This document shows, one piece after another, positions 1 through 9,400 of a DNA stretch of 64,000 bases. The first letter of the stretch is position 1. Each line of letters begins with the position of its first letter. The stretch covers positions 117,514,674 through 117,578,673 of the forward strand of contig CM061243.1 of the NCBI GenBank assembly GCA_030848705.1, given 5' to 3'. The notes under the pieces are model-generated. The model saw only the letters and a list, made by a program, of their open reading frames with translations. It had not been told where the DNA came from and did no database searches. Both the position numbers and the translations under genes were made by a program. The DNA is from Heracleum sosnowskyi (taxonomy: Eukaryota > Streptophyta > Magnoliopsida > Apiales > Apiaceae).

Positions 1-15
1 AGGAAAAGATCAAGA

Positions 16-2481
16 ATGAGTTCACAGAAACTAAGCAGTATCAAGATTCCTCCCTTTAACAAGGAGCACTACAGTTTATGGAAGAAGAAGATGTTGCTTT
101 TCATCAAAGCTTCTAACCCCATGTATTTAGATATTCTAAAGCATGGTCCCTTCATTCCAATGATCGAGATTGGTGAAACAACCAGTGGCACTGAGATTGT
201 ACCAGCAAAACATGTGCCCAAAGATCCCTTAAAATACACTGATCCTGAAAAGGAAAAAGTGGCATTGGATGGACATCTTCAACTTATCATTTGTGAATCT
301 ATGGACTTCAACATGTATGGCACTGTTGCTCATTGTACTAGTGCCAAGAAGATGTGGGATCTTATAGAAGTGCTCTGTGAAGGAACTACTGAGGTAAGAA
401 AGAACAAGAAGCAGATTCTTGTTTCACAATATGAAGCCTTCATGGCTCAGCCAAAAGAGGGAATCACAGAAGTGTTTGAGAGATTCAACAAGCTGATAAA
501 CGAGCTCAAACTCTATGACAAACACTATGAAACAGAAGAGCTCAATATGAAGTTTCTACTAACTCTGCCAGATCACTTGGAACCAAGAATTTCTTCCCTT
601 AAAGAAAGAGATCTGACAAAGATTGGTTTTGATGTGTTGTATGGTGTTTTAAAGACATATGAGTTAGAGCTGTTTCAAAAGAGATCTATTCAAGCAAAGC
701 AAGGATTAGTGGCTAATACTTCCTGTGCACTTATTGCTGACAACCTAAGTCAAAGAATGGACTCTCTTAAAATCAGTCAGGTCAAGATTGAGGAACTGGA
801 AGTTGAAGACACTAGTGATGAAACTCAGGTTGTGTATGATTTACCTGAAGAGGATGAGTTCTACAGTATAGATGAGCTGGACAAAATGGAAAACAAATCT
901 TTTGCTTATATGGCTAGGAGGTATCCTAACATAAGGTTTAAAAGAAAGCAGCCATTTAGGTCTAAGTTCAATAATGGAAACACTGGTGGATCTAGTGGCT
1001 CAAACACCTTCAATAAAGGAAAAGGGATTGCTGGTGCTGCTAAAGGCGGATACAAGACAGGAAGTGTGGATAGGACCAAAATAAGGTGCTATAACTGCAA
1101 TGAACTTGGGCATTTTGCCACTGAGTGCAAAAAGCCTAAACAAGTCAAGAAGGACAAAGCATACTTAGAGCTTGAAGCTAAGTATGAGGCTCTACTCAAG
1201 AAACAACAGGGCAAAGCTTTTATTGCTGAGGGAAAATGCTGGGATGACTCTGATGAAGAAGAAGAACAAGAGTACTCAAACTATGCCTTGATGGCATTCT
1301 CTGATGAAGGTGATTCAAGTCAGGTACCTATTCTTACTTCTCTTGATATGACTCCCCTTCAATATAAGCAAACTGTTGAAGATATGAGCACTGAGATGTT
1401 TAATATTCATACTAGCATGTTAGTGGCTAATGAAGAAATTGACAGACTAACTGCTAAGAATGTTGAGCTTACAGAAAAGAATGAGCAACTTGAGTTAATG
1501 GTTGTGAACCTGGATGGTTTGAAAAAGGAGGTTGAGTATCTTAAAAACAAAGTGATTTGTGCTGAGCAGATAGAGAATGCTCTTAGAGAACAAATTGCTG
1601 AAACTGAACTGAAACTTAGAAGCTTCAAAAACTCCTCTGAACTTATTCAAACCTACCACAAGGAACACACTGCAGACTGCAAGGTTGGAGTTGGTTTTGA
1701 CTATGATAATGACAAGGGAAGGAAGAAAGTCAAGGGCAAAGGAAAGGAAACTTTTACAAACAAAAATGCCCCAACCATACTGTCAAGTGTTGAACAGCCC
1801 ATCTTCAAGAAGAGTGTTGTTGAGTTTGATGAGGAACTACTGATCATCAAGCAACAACTACTTGAAGAAGATGAGGCTGCTAAGAACACTTCTTCATTTC
1901 CTGAACTTGTCAATCAGAAAGAGACCAAAGACAATCTTGTCAAGAGTCCTAAAGCAAAGAAAGAAGTTGTTAAGAAAAGGAAACAAAACAGAAATGGTAA
2001 AGTTGGTGTTAACAAAGGAAACAACTATGCTTATGTGCCAAATGCTCCCAGGAAACAATGTCAAAAATGCCTATCTGTTAATCATTTGACTCATAAGTGT
2101 AGTAAGCCTGAAATTGTTGAAGTTGATAACCTAAGTAACCTTTCTGCTAGCATAAATTCTAGTCATGATTCTTTCTGTGGTAAGCCAAACTGCATGACAT
2201 GCTATGTGACTGTGATTGCTAACTGTTTATCTCTTAAACATAAACTTGACTCTGCACAATCTGGTGAATCACACACACACATACATTCTCATAGGACAGG
2301 GTCCCCAATCAGGGTTGAGAGGGTGAAAACTTCATGTGAGCCTAAGAGTGTAAACTCCAAAGCCACAGGAAAAGTGAAGTCTCCTACTATGAGAAATGCA
2401 ATTTATGACAGAAGAATTATTAATCAAAATGTTTCTAAATCATCTGGACCCTACCAAGTGTGGGTACCAAAAACAACTTAG
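16..2481 (+). CDS. gag: Copia Gag (nucleocapsid) protein
   Basis: The 821-codon Gag forms the virus-like particle and binds the element RNA. The N-terminal ~220 residues match the copia Gag region (UBN2 type), including W22 and the segment around KKMWDLIE. A CCHC zinc knuckle (CYNC-4-H-4-C) lies near residue 358, and a second C-2-C-4-H-4-C (CQKC...HLTHKC) near residue 685. Between them are an acidic stretch and a coiled-coil-like region at about residues 460-550. The ATG at 16 is the first codon of the conserved N-terminus. The frame ends with TAG at 2479-2481, 11 bases before the pol ATG, which is in another frame. No internal stop is present. Confidence 0.92.
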   Translation: MSSQKLSSIKIPPFNKEHYSLWKKKMLLFIKASNPMYLDILKHGPFIPMIEIGETTSGTEIVPAKHVPKDPLKYTDPEKEKVALDGHLQLIICESMDFNMYGTVAHCTSAKKMWDLIEVLCEGTTEVRKNKKQILVSQYEAFMAQPKEGITEVFERFNKLINELKLYDKHYETEELNMKFLLTLPDHLEPRISSLKERDLTKIGFDVLYGVLKTYELELFQKRSIQAKQGLVANTSCALIADNLSQRMDSLKISQVKIEELEVEDTSDETQVVYDLPEEDEFYSIDELDKMENKSFAYMARRYPNIRFKRKQPFRSKFNNGNTGGSSGSNTFNKGKGIAGAAKGGYKTGSVDRTKIRCYNCNELGHFATECKKPKQVKKDKAYLELEAKYEALLKKQQGKAFIAEGKCWDDSDEEEEQEYSNYALMAFSDEGDSSQVPILTSLDMTPLQYKQTVEDMSTEMFNIHTSMLVANEEIDRLTAKNVELTEKNEQLELMVVNLDGLKKEVEYLKNKVICAEQIENALREQIAETELKLRSFKNSSELIQTYHKEHTADCKVGVGFDYDNDKGRKKVKGKGKETFTNKNAPTILSSVEQPIFKKSVVEFDEELLIIKQQLLEEDEAAKNTSSFPELVNQKETKDNLVKSPKAKKEVVKKRKQNRNGKVGVNKGNNYAYVPNAPRKQCQKCLSVNHLTHKCSKPEIVEVDNLSNLSASINSSHDSFCGKPNCMTCYVTVIANCLSLKHKLDSAQSGESHTHIHSHRTGSPIRVERVKTSCEPKSVNSKATGKVKSPTMRNAIYDRRIINQNVSKSSGPYQVWVPKTT

Positions 2482-2492
2482 TCACTTTGTGA

Positions 2493-5400
2493 ATGCAGGG
2501 CAACAGGAATAAAAGAGTCATATGGATCTTGGACAGTGGATGCTCAAGTCACATGACTGGTGATATAGCCCTGCTATCACATTTTGAGGAAAAGGCTGGC
2601 CCATCAGTAACCTTTGGAAATGACAACATTGGTTATACAATGGGATATGGCAGTGTTGAATCTGGAAATGTCATTATTGAAGATGTAGCATTTGTTGAAG
2701 GACTGAAGCATAATCTCTTGAGTATTGGACAGTTTACCAACAGAGGCTTCAAAGTGGAATTTGATGAAGACCTTTGTTCAATCTCAAAAAGGGAAAGTGG
2801 TGAAGTTGTTCTAACTGGTGTGAAGAAAGGAAGCTTGTTTGTAGCTAATCTCAAGGCTGCAGATAAGGGAGAAATTTGTTGTTTCTACACAAAAGCCACA
2901 AATGAGGAATTCTGGCTGTGGCACAAGAAACTGTCTCACTTGAATGTTCAGGCAATGAACTCTCTAACCAAGAGAGAACTCATCAGGGATTTGCCTGCCT
3001 TGGAGTTTGTGCAAGATGGAGCATGTGAAGCTTGTCAGAAAGGGAAGATTAAAAGATCAAGTCACAAGAACAAGTTGCTCAATACAAACTCAAAACCTCT
3101 GCAACTAATTCACATGGACCTATTTGGCCCTGTGAATGTAATGTCCCTTTCCAAAAAGAAATATGCTCTAGTGATGGTTGATGACTATTCAAGATATACT
3201 TGGGTGGAATTCCTATTCTCCAAGGATGAAGCACCCCAAGTCATAATAGAGCATATCAAGAGAGTTGATAAAGAAGCACAAAGCACTGGTGCCTCTGTAG
3301 TTGCTTTGAGAAGTGATAATGGGACTGAGTTCAGAAATTCAACATTGTATGAGTTTTGCAAAGATAAAGGAATTTCTCAACAATTCTCAGCTCCTAGAAC
3401 ACCTCAACAAAATGGAGTAGTTGAGAGAAAGAATAGAACTCTCATTGAAGCTGCAAGGACAATGCTGCTGGATGCAAAGCTACCCACTAGCTTTTGGGCT
3501 GATGCTGTTAACACAGCATGCTATGTGCAAAATAGAACATTAATCAATAAGAAGTCTGGCAAAACTCCTTACTCATTAATGACTGGAAAAAGAGCATCCT
3601 TCAAGCACCTGCATGTGTTTGGAAGCAAGTGCTTTGTGATGAAAGATACCTCTGAGCATGTTGGAAAATTTGATGCTAAGGCATTTGAAGGTATCTTCAT
3701 TGGATACTCTCTGGAAAGGACAGCATACAGAGTGTTTGTACCTGAGCAACACAAAGTCATGGAAAGCATGGATGTTACCTTTGATGACAAGAAAACTCCA
3801 GGACTGAAAACAAGTGATCAAGACAGTGTGCTATTGAGATTTGAGAATCAAGGTTATCTTGAGGATTCTGAAAGTGAAGATGAACCCCCTGTTCAAACTG
3901 TTCTAGAAAATGAAATTCTTGAAGTTGACAATCTTCTTCAAACACCTGTGCAAGGATTCACAAACACAGGGGGAGAAGAAGAGAATGCAACTGTCAACCA
4001 AAATGAGATTGGAACAGATCAAGGAAATGAACAGGGACACACAAGGAAATGGGACAGAGCCCACACTAGGGATCAAATCATTGGAGATCCTAGTGAGGGA
4101 GTTAGAACAAGAAGGGCAACATTAAATACTTGTCTGTATAGCTGCTTTCTGTCACAAGAGGAACCTAAATTAATTGAAGAAGCTTTGAAGATTTCTGATT
4201 GGATTGTTGCCATGCAAGAAGAGTTGAATCAATTTGAGAAAAACAAGGTATGGGAACTAGTGCCACCTCCAAAAGGAAAGAATGTTATTGACACCAAATG
4301 GGTGTTCAGGAACAAGATGGATGAAGAAGGAGTGGTAGTTAGAAACAAATCAAGGCTGGTTGCCAAAGGTTATTGTCAGCAAGAAGGCATTGACTATGAT
4401 GAGACATTTGCACCTGTAGCTAGACTGGAAGCCATAAGAATCTTCCTGGCTTTTGCAGCTCACTCAGATTTTAAGGTGTATCAAATGGATGTGAAAAGTG
4501 CTTTTCTCAATGGTGATCTTGCTGAGGAAGTTTATGTGTCTCAACCACCTGGCTTTGAAAGTGAAGACTTCCCAAACTTTGTGTATAGACTGCTCAAGGC
4601 ACTCTATGGACTCAAACAGGCACCAAGAGCCTGGTATGAAACTCTATCTCAATTCCTTCTTGAGCATCAATTCACTAGGGGTACAATAGACAAAACCCTA
4701 TTCTTCAAGAAGCATGGAAATGATATCATTCTTGTTCAAATCTATGTGGATGATATCATCTTTGGCTCTTCAAATGAAAAACTCTGTGAGAGGTTCTCTA
4801 AGTTGATGCAAAGTAAATATGAGATGAGTATGATGGGAGAGTTAACCTACTTCCTAGGCCTGCAAGTACATCAAAGGGAGGATGGCATCTTTATAAACCA
4901 ATCTAAGTATGTCAAGGATCTTTTAAAGAAATATGGTTTAGAAGAGTCATCCCCAGCTAAAACTCCTATGTCTACTGCAATCAAGCTGGATGAAGACAAG
5001 AAAGGCAAGAGAGTTGATATCAAGGTCTATAGAGGAATGGTTGGATCCCTGCTCTATCTCACAGCTAGCAGGCCAGACATCATGTTTGCCACATGCCTTT
5101 GTGCAAGGTTCCAGTCTGATCCCAAGGAATCACACATGATGGCCATCAAAAGAATTTTCAAATATCTGAAGGGGACTCCTAATCTTGGGCTATGGTATCC
5201 AAAGGGCACTGGGTTCAACCTGGTTGGTTACACAGATTCTGATTATGCTGGATGCAGGATTGACAGGAAGAGCACCTCTGGAAGCTGTCAATTCCTAGGT
5301 CAAAGGTTAGTGTCCTGGTTTAGTAAGAAACAACAATCCACAGCAACATCCACAGCTGAGGCTGAATATATTGCTGCTGGAAGTTGCTGTGCTCAATTGC

Positions 5401-5702
5401 TTTGGATTAGAAATCAACTCATGGATTATGGACTAGTGTTAGAACACATTCCTCTGATGTGTGATAATACTAGTGCAATATCCATTGTTGCCAATCCTGT
5501 TAATCATTCTACTACAAAGCACATTGAGATCAGGTACCATTTCATTAGGGAACATGCTGCAAATGGTACCATAGAAGTCTCTTATGTTCCAACTGAGAAA
5601 CAATTAGCTGACATATTTACTAAACCTCTGAATGAAGCAGTCTTCAACAGACTTGTGAGTGAAATTGGAATGCTCAATCCTTCATTCAGTTGTTCTAAGT
5701 AA
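2493..5702 (+). CDS. pol: Copia Pol polyprotein (protease, integrase, RT, RNase H)
   Basis: This 1069-codon polyprotein would be cut into the enzymes for reverse transcription and integration. In order: aspartic protease active site DSG at residues 14-16; GAG-pre-integrase HHCC region (WHKKLSHLN...CEAC) near 145-180; integrase core with D of HMDLFGP near 208, D of SDNGTEF near 272 and E of GVVERKN; reverse transcriptase with QMDVKSAFLNG, LYGLKQAPRAWY and the catalytic YVDD near 750; RNase H with TDSDYAG near 914, AEAEY and the C-terminal ADIFTKPL. No frameshift or stop is present. The ORF starts at TGA-ATG-CAG-GG, directly after an in-frame TGA, and the ATG is 11 bases after the gag stop. That context also looks like a 3' splice site (see findings), so Pol may be made from a spliced RNA. 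Confidence 0.95.
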   Translation: MQGNRNKRVIWILDSGCSSHMTGDIALLSHFEEKAGPSVTFGNDNIGYTMGYGSVESGNVIIEDVAFVEGLKHNLLSIGQFTNRGFKVEFDEDLCSISKRESGEVVLTGVKKGSLFVANLKAADKGEICCFYTKATNEEFWLWHKKLSHLNVQAMNSLTKRELIRDLPALEFVQDGACEACQKGKIKRSSHKNKLLNTNSKPLQLIHMDLFGPVNVMSLSKKKYALVMVDDYSRYTWVEFLFSKDEAPQVIIEHIKRVDKEAQSTGASVVALRSDNGTEFRNSTLYEFCKDKGISQQFSAPRTPQQNGVVERKNRTLIEAARTMLLDAKLPTSFWADAVNTACYVQNRTLINKKSGKTPYSLMTGKRASFKHLHVFGSKCFVMKDTSEHVGKFDAKAFEGIFIGYSLERTAYRVFVPEQHKVMESMDVTFDDKKTPGLKTSDQDSVLLRFENQGYLEDSESEDEPPVQTVLENEILEVDNLLQTPVQGFTNTGGEEENATVNQNEIGTDQGNEQGHTRKWDRAHTRDQIIGDPSEGVRTRRATLNTCLYSCFLSQEEPKLIEEALKISDWIVAMQEELNQFEKNKVWELVPPPKGKNVIDTKWVFRNKMDEEGVVVRNKSRLVAKGYCQQEGIDYDETFAPVARLEAIRIFLAFAAHSDFKVYQMDVKSAFLNGDLAEEVYVSQPPGFESEDFPNFVYRLLKALYGLKQAPRAWYETLSQFLLEHQFTRGTIDKTLFFKKHGNDIILVQIYVDDIIFGSSNEKLCERFSKLMQSKYEMSMMGELTYFLGLQVHQREDGIFINQSKYVKDLLKKYGLEESSPAKTPMSTAIKLDEDKKGKRVDIKVYRGMVGSLLYLTASRPDIMFATCLCARFQSDPKESHMMAIKRIFKYLKGTPNLGLWYPKGTGFNLVGYTDSDYAGCRIDRKSTSGSCQFLGQRLVSWFSKKQQSTATSTAEAEYIAAGSCCAQLLWIRNQLMDYGLVLEHIPLMCDNTSAISIVANPVNHSTTKHIEIRYHFIREHAANGTIEVSYVPTEKQLADIFTKPLNEAVFNRLVSEIGMLNPSFSCSK

Positions 5703-6416
5703 ATATGCTGGTTAATTGTTGCAGCAGTAAATTTTCACTGTATTTAAATGATCTATTTGTTTGGAGTGAAAATTAGCTGAGATATGATTTATAAATATTT
5801 CAGTATTTTACTGCATATTTTTCAAAATCATATTTGTTAGTGGAGTTGTGAGCTTTTGAGACATCTCGATATAGATGATTTTCAGAGTTCACGACATAGT
5901 TCAAATTAAACAGACTTATATCGCAAACTGTTGAGATTGTGAGACTTCGCGACATAGTTCATTTCATGAGTTTGCGACATAGTTAATTTTATGACTTCGC
6001 GACTTAGAATAACTATATCGACAAGTCTTCACATTTGACAGAATTTTGATTTAAATTAATTTTATTTCAAAATTTGATAAAAGTCTGACAAAATGCTTCA
6101 AATTCCTAAAAGAGAGCTTTAGACAGGGTATTTCTACTATATCGCAAAGTCTCCCCAATCCTTTCATCTTGAGGACTTTGCGACTTAGTTCATTCTTGAG
6201 ACTATGCGATATACTTTGCAAGACTTTGCGGTACAGGCCATTTCTGACTTCGCGACATACAGATAGACTGTACACATTCATAACTCCATATCGCAGTGTC
6301 TCTATCATATAAATACCTTTTTCTAACCGTTTGCATCTTTTCATCTTGTCTATTGCTCTCAAACTTTCTAACCTAAGCACAAATTCTCTACTCTCTTTCT
6401 TACTCTCTCTCTTGAA
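5703..6416 (+). promoter_or_regulatory. pol/env-like spacer with repeated CGACATAG-type motifs
   Basis: This 714-base non-coding spacer is full of short degenerate motifs: GACTTCGCGACATAG, GTTTGCGACATAG, GACTTTGCGACTTAG, and also TATATCGCAAA in the other sense. The same words occur in reverse complement in the 3' LTR (CTATGTCGCATAGTC, TGTCGTGAAGTC). The last 110 bases hold a TATA-like box and a CT-rich leader just before the third ORF. The spacer may act as an internal promoter or splice region for that ORF; this is inferred from layout. Confidence 0.6.
6307..6316 (+). promoter_or_regulatory. Candidate TATA box for the envelope-like ORF
   Basis: CATATAAATA stands about 100 bases before the ATG at 6417 and is followed by a pyrimidine-rich leader (TCTACTCTCTTTCTTACTCT). 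This is the usual plant core-promoter layout. A splice acceptor in the same leader would be an alternative way to express the ORF. Confidence 0.45.
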
Positions 6417-9400
6417 ATGGCACCCAAATCTCAAACAGTATCATCCTCTATTCCTTTAACCATCCCCAAAGAAACAAATCTTCTCACCATTCCCTCTGAG
6501 GCTGAGGCTAAACCCAGGTACAAGTGTTTTGTACGGTTCCTGAACGATTCCTACCTCAGCCAAGCCCTAACCTTGAACCCCACGTTGTATGTTGATGTAT
6601 TGGAAGGATTTTGGCGAACGGCGTTGGTTTCTACAATGGCCAGGGAAGATGGAACTTCGTTCCAGGAGATAGCTTGTTCAATTGGAGGCAAACACTTCCA
6701 GTTTGGGGAGAAGGAGATAAATGAAGCATTAGGGTTCAAGGTGGAGGGTCATGACCAAGAAGCTACAGATGCTCAAATTGTAGACTTCATGACCTTCATT
6801 CGGTATGCAGATGAGATAGATACCGGAAAGCTGAACAAGAAATTTGTAAGAAGGGAGTGGTCATTCCTATTTGATGCACTCCAGAAGGTGTTCCTTTGCA
6901 GAAAGACAGGATGGGACCATATCAGTCACATTGCTGTGAAGCTGGCCTATTCCCTAGCCCACAATCAGGAAATCAATGTTGGAGCAATAATCCTCAAGGA
7001 ATTGGCTCAAAGGCTAGGGAGGACAGTCCGTGGAAGAGGTAATGACATCTTTTACCCTCGCTTTCTTCAAGTTATTTTAAATTATCTTGATGCAAATGTC
7101 CATGACTTGGAGGGTATTGATAAATCAAAGTTGGCTTATTCCAAGTCCATGTCCAAGATTCTGTTTGGTTCATTGGACACAAGGAATCAAGTGGATGTGA
7201 TCTTGAGTGTGACCAAGCATATGCAGGACACATTCGAGTCTTATCCACTTGATAAGCCCATATACCATGCTCTTTCCTGGACAGGGGAGGCTGAGACTGA
7301 AGGAGCTTCACAGTCTAACCCAAGCCTCCCTATCCCATCCAGCAACCCCACTGTAAACACCACTGTAGAGTCTAGTCAGCCAAGTGCATCAATCTCTCAA
7401 AAGGTTGATGTTCCTAAAAAGAAGAAGAAGAGAACCCTAGCTATTATCCATGAATCTGTAGAACTAGCAAGTGAGATTCCTGAGTCACCTCTCACCAGAC
7501 CAAAGAAGAAGTCAAAATCTAAAGCTACCACTGAATCCTCCCAACAGGATTCAGATGTGGAAAAAGGGGTACACCTGCTACTGTCTATGGCCTCTCAACA
7601 GGTCATGGGCATTGAAAAGAGCAGCCTCCCCACTGCAAGTTGTAAAGAGTCTGCACAGGGTCAAGACCTCACTCTTGATCCTAGGAGTGATAAGGGTGAT
7701 CAAACACTAAGTGGAGAGCACATCAATGTTGAAACTCCTCCTATTTCTCAGGGGGAGTTGCCAAAATCTAATCTGAACCCCACTTCTCTCTCAGATTCTT
7801 CCACTAAAATTTCTTCTGAACAAGAGAGTCATTCTCATGACAATCTTGCCCTTGATCAATCACAATCCAGCCCTGTGATTGAGCCAACTTCAAGTGACAT
7901 GGTGCTTGACACTGTGCTCACCACTCAGGACCCACATTTGGTTGGTCAGGGAATGCATGCTGAGGCATATCCTAATGACACCAACACAAACATGGAGGAT
8001 TCACCAGTTTTCACTGGAGACTCTGTGCCTAATTCTCCCATCCTTAGGGATGTGGAAATGTCTTCACAGACAAATAGGGCTGATGTTGTAATACATCCCA
8101 TTTCAATGGAGACAACATCAGACCCTACAGCCATTCCAAGGCTGGAGGAGACTCAAACTCACACATCTCATGAAGTGCCTAACACTAGCTCTCACTTGGC
8201 TCAGGCCACAATGTCAGAATGGCTGAAGCCTGTGCAACATGACAGGCCTTCAGGATCATCATCTGTGCCCTCCAAAATGACAGAAGAAGCCATACAGGAT
8301 CTCCATGTGGCACAGATTGATGAGTTCTCAAAGATAGCTCAACATCTCCTCACCTCCAACCTTCCAAATGCTGATTATGAAGCTATCCTGCTCTGCCATA
8401 AGGAGGATGTTGAAGCTCAACAGGAGAAGATTGTGGATACAGCTGAACCAGAGGGGAATGTGGATGCCTGGTTGGATGCTAAAAGGACTCTCAAGCTCAA
8501 GGATGCCCTGGCTTTTGTGAGAGAAGAATACCTCACCTCTCTGGGATCAAATGCTAAGGATCTTTCTCCTGTTGCCATATATGAAGCTGTGAATGATGTG
8601 TACAAGAACCAGTTGAAGGCTCTGCATTATCTTGGGAAAGGGCTTCAATCAGAGATTTCTTCTATTCAGGAGGAGACAGACAGATCCCTCACCAAGCTAA
8701 GAAACTCTTATCTCTCTGATTTTCCCAAGGTGGATGGTATCCTCAAAGAAGTCCAGAAAACCTCCTCCAATGTGTCCATGATGGATGTGACTCTTGCCAT
8801 GGTCACAGACAACATCAAGAAACTGGCTTCTACACTGGAAAATCAAGCAAAATCTACCATCACCACCAATGCTATGTTAAATGTCATGTGGAAAAACCAG
8901 TATGGTGATAAGCTGGTGGATGAAGTCCCTCTGTCAGACATCTCCAAATATGACTTTGCCAGGGTCAAAGATCAATCTCTAAACTCCTTCAAGTCTCAAC
9001 AATTATTCTCCAAGGTGGATGGCTTAGAAAAGGAAGTGGCCTCTCTCAAAGATGAAAACAGAATGCTATCTGCATCTCTAAGCCAACTCAATGACAAGCT
9101 AGATGCTCAAGGCAACAACACAACAAACATCTTGCTGGTGCAGCAACAAATGATGACCTCAATGATGAAATCTTTCAACCTGCCTATTCCTGGGGAAGCT
9201 CAAGACATCTTGTCTGATCCCAAGCCTAAGGGGGAGAAAGGAAAGGAGGTCAATGTGAAAAAGAAAGGGGGAGCACCTGCCAAGCAATCAAAACTTAAGG
9301 GCAAGCTTATTGAAGAGACAATAAAGCCAATCAATCTTCCCCCTGTAGAGGTCATCAATGCACAAGGTCAGAAAAGCACAGTAACCACAACATTCTATCC

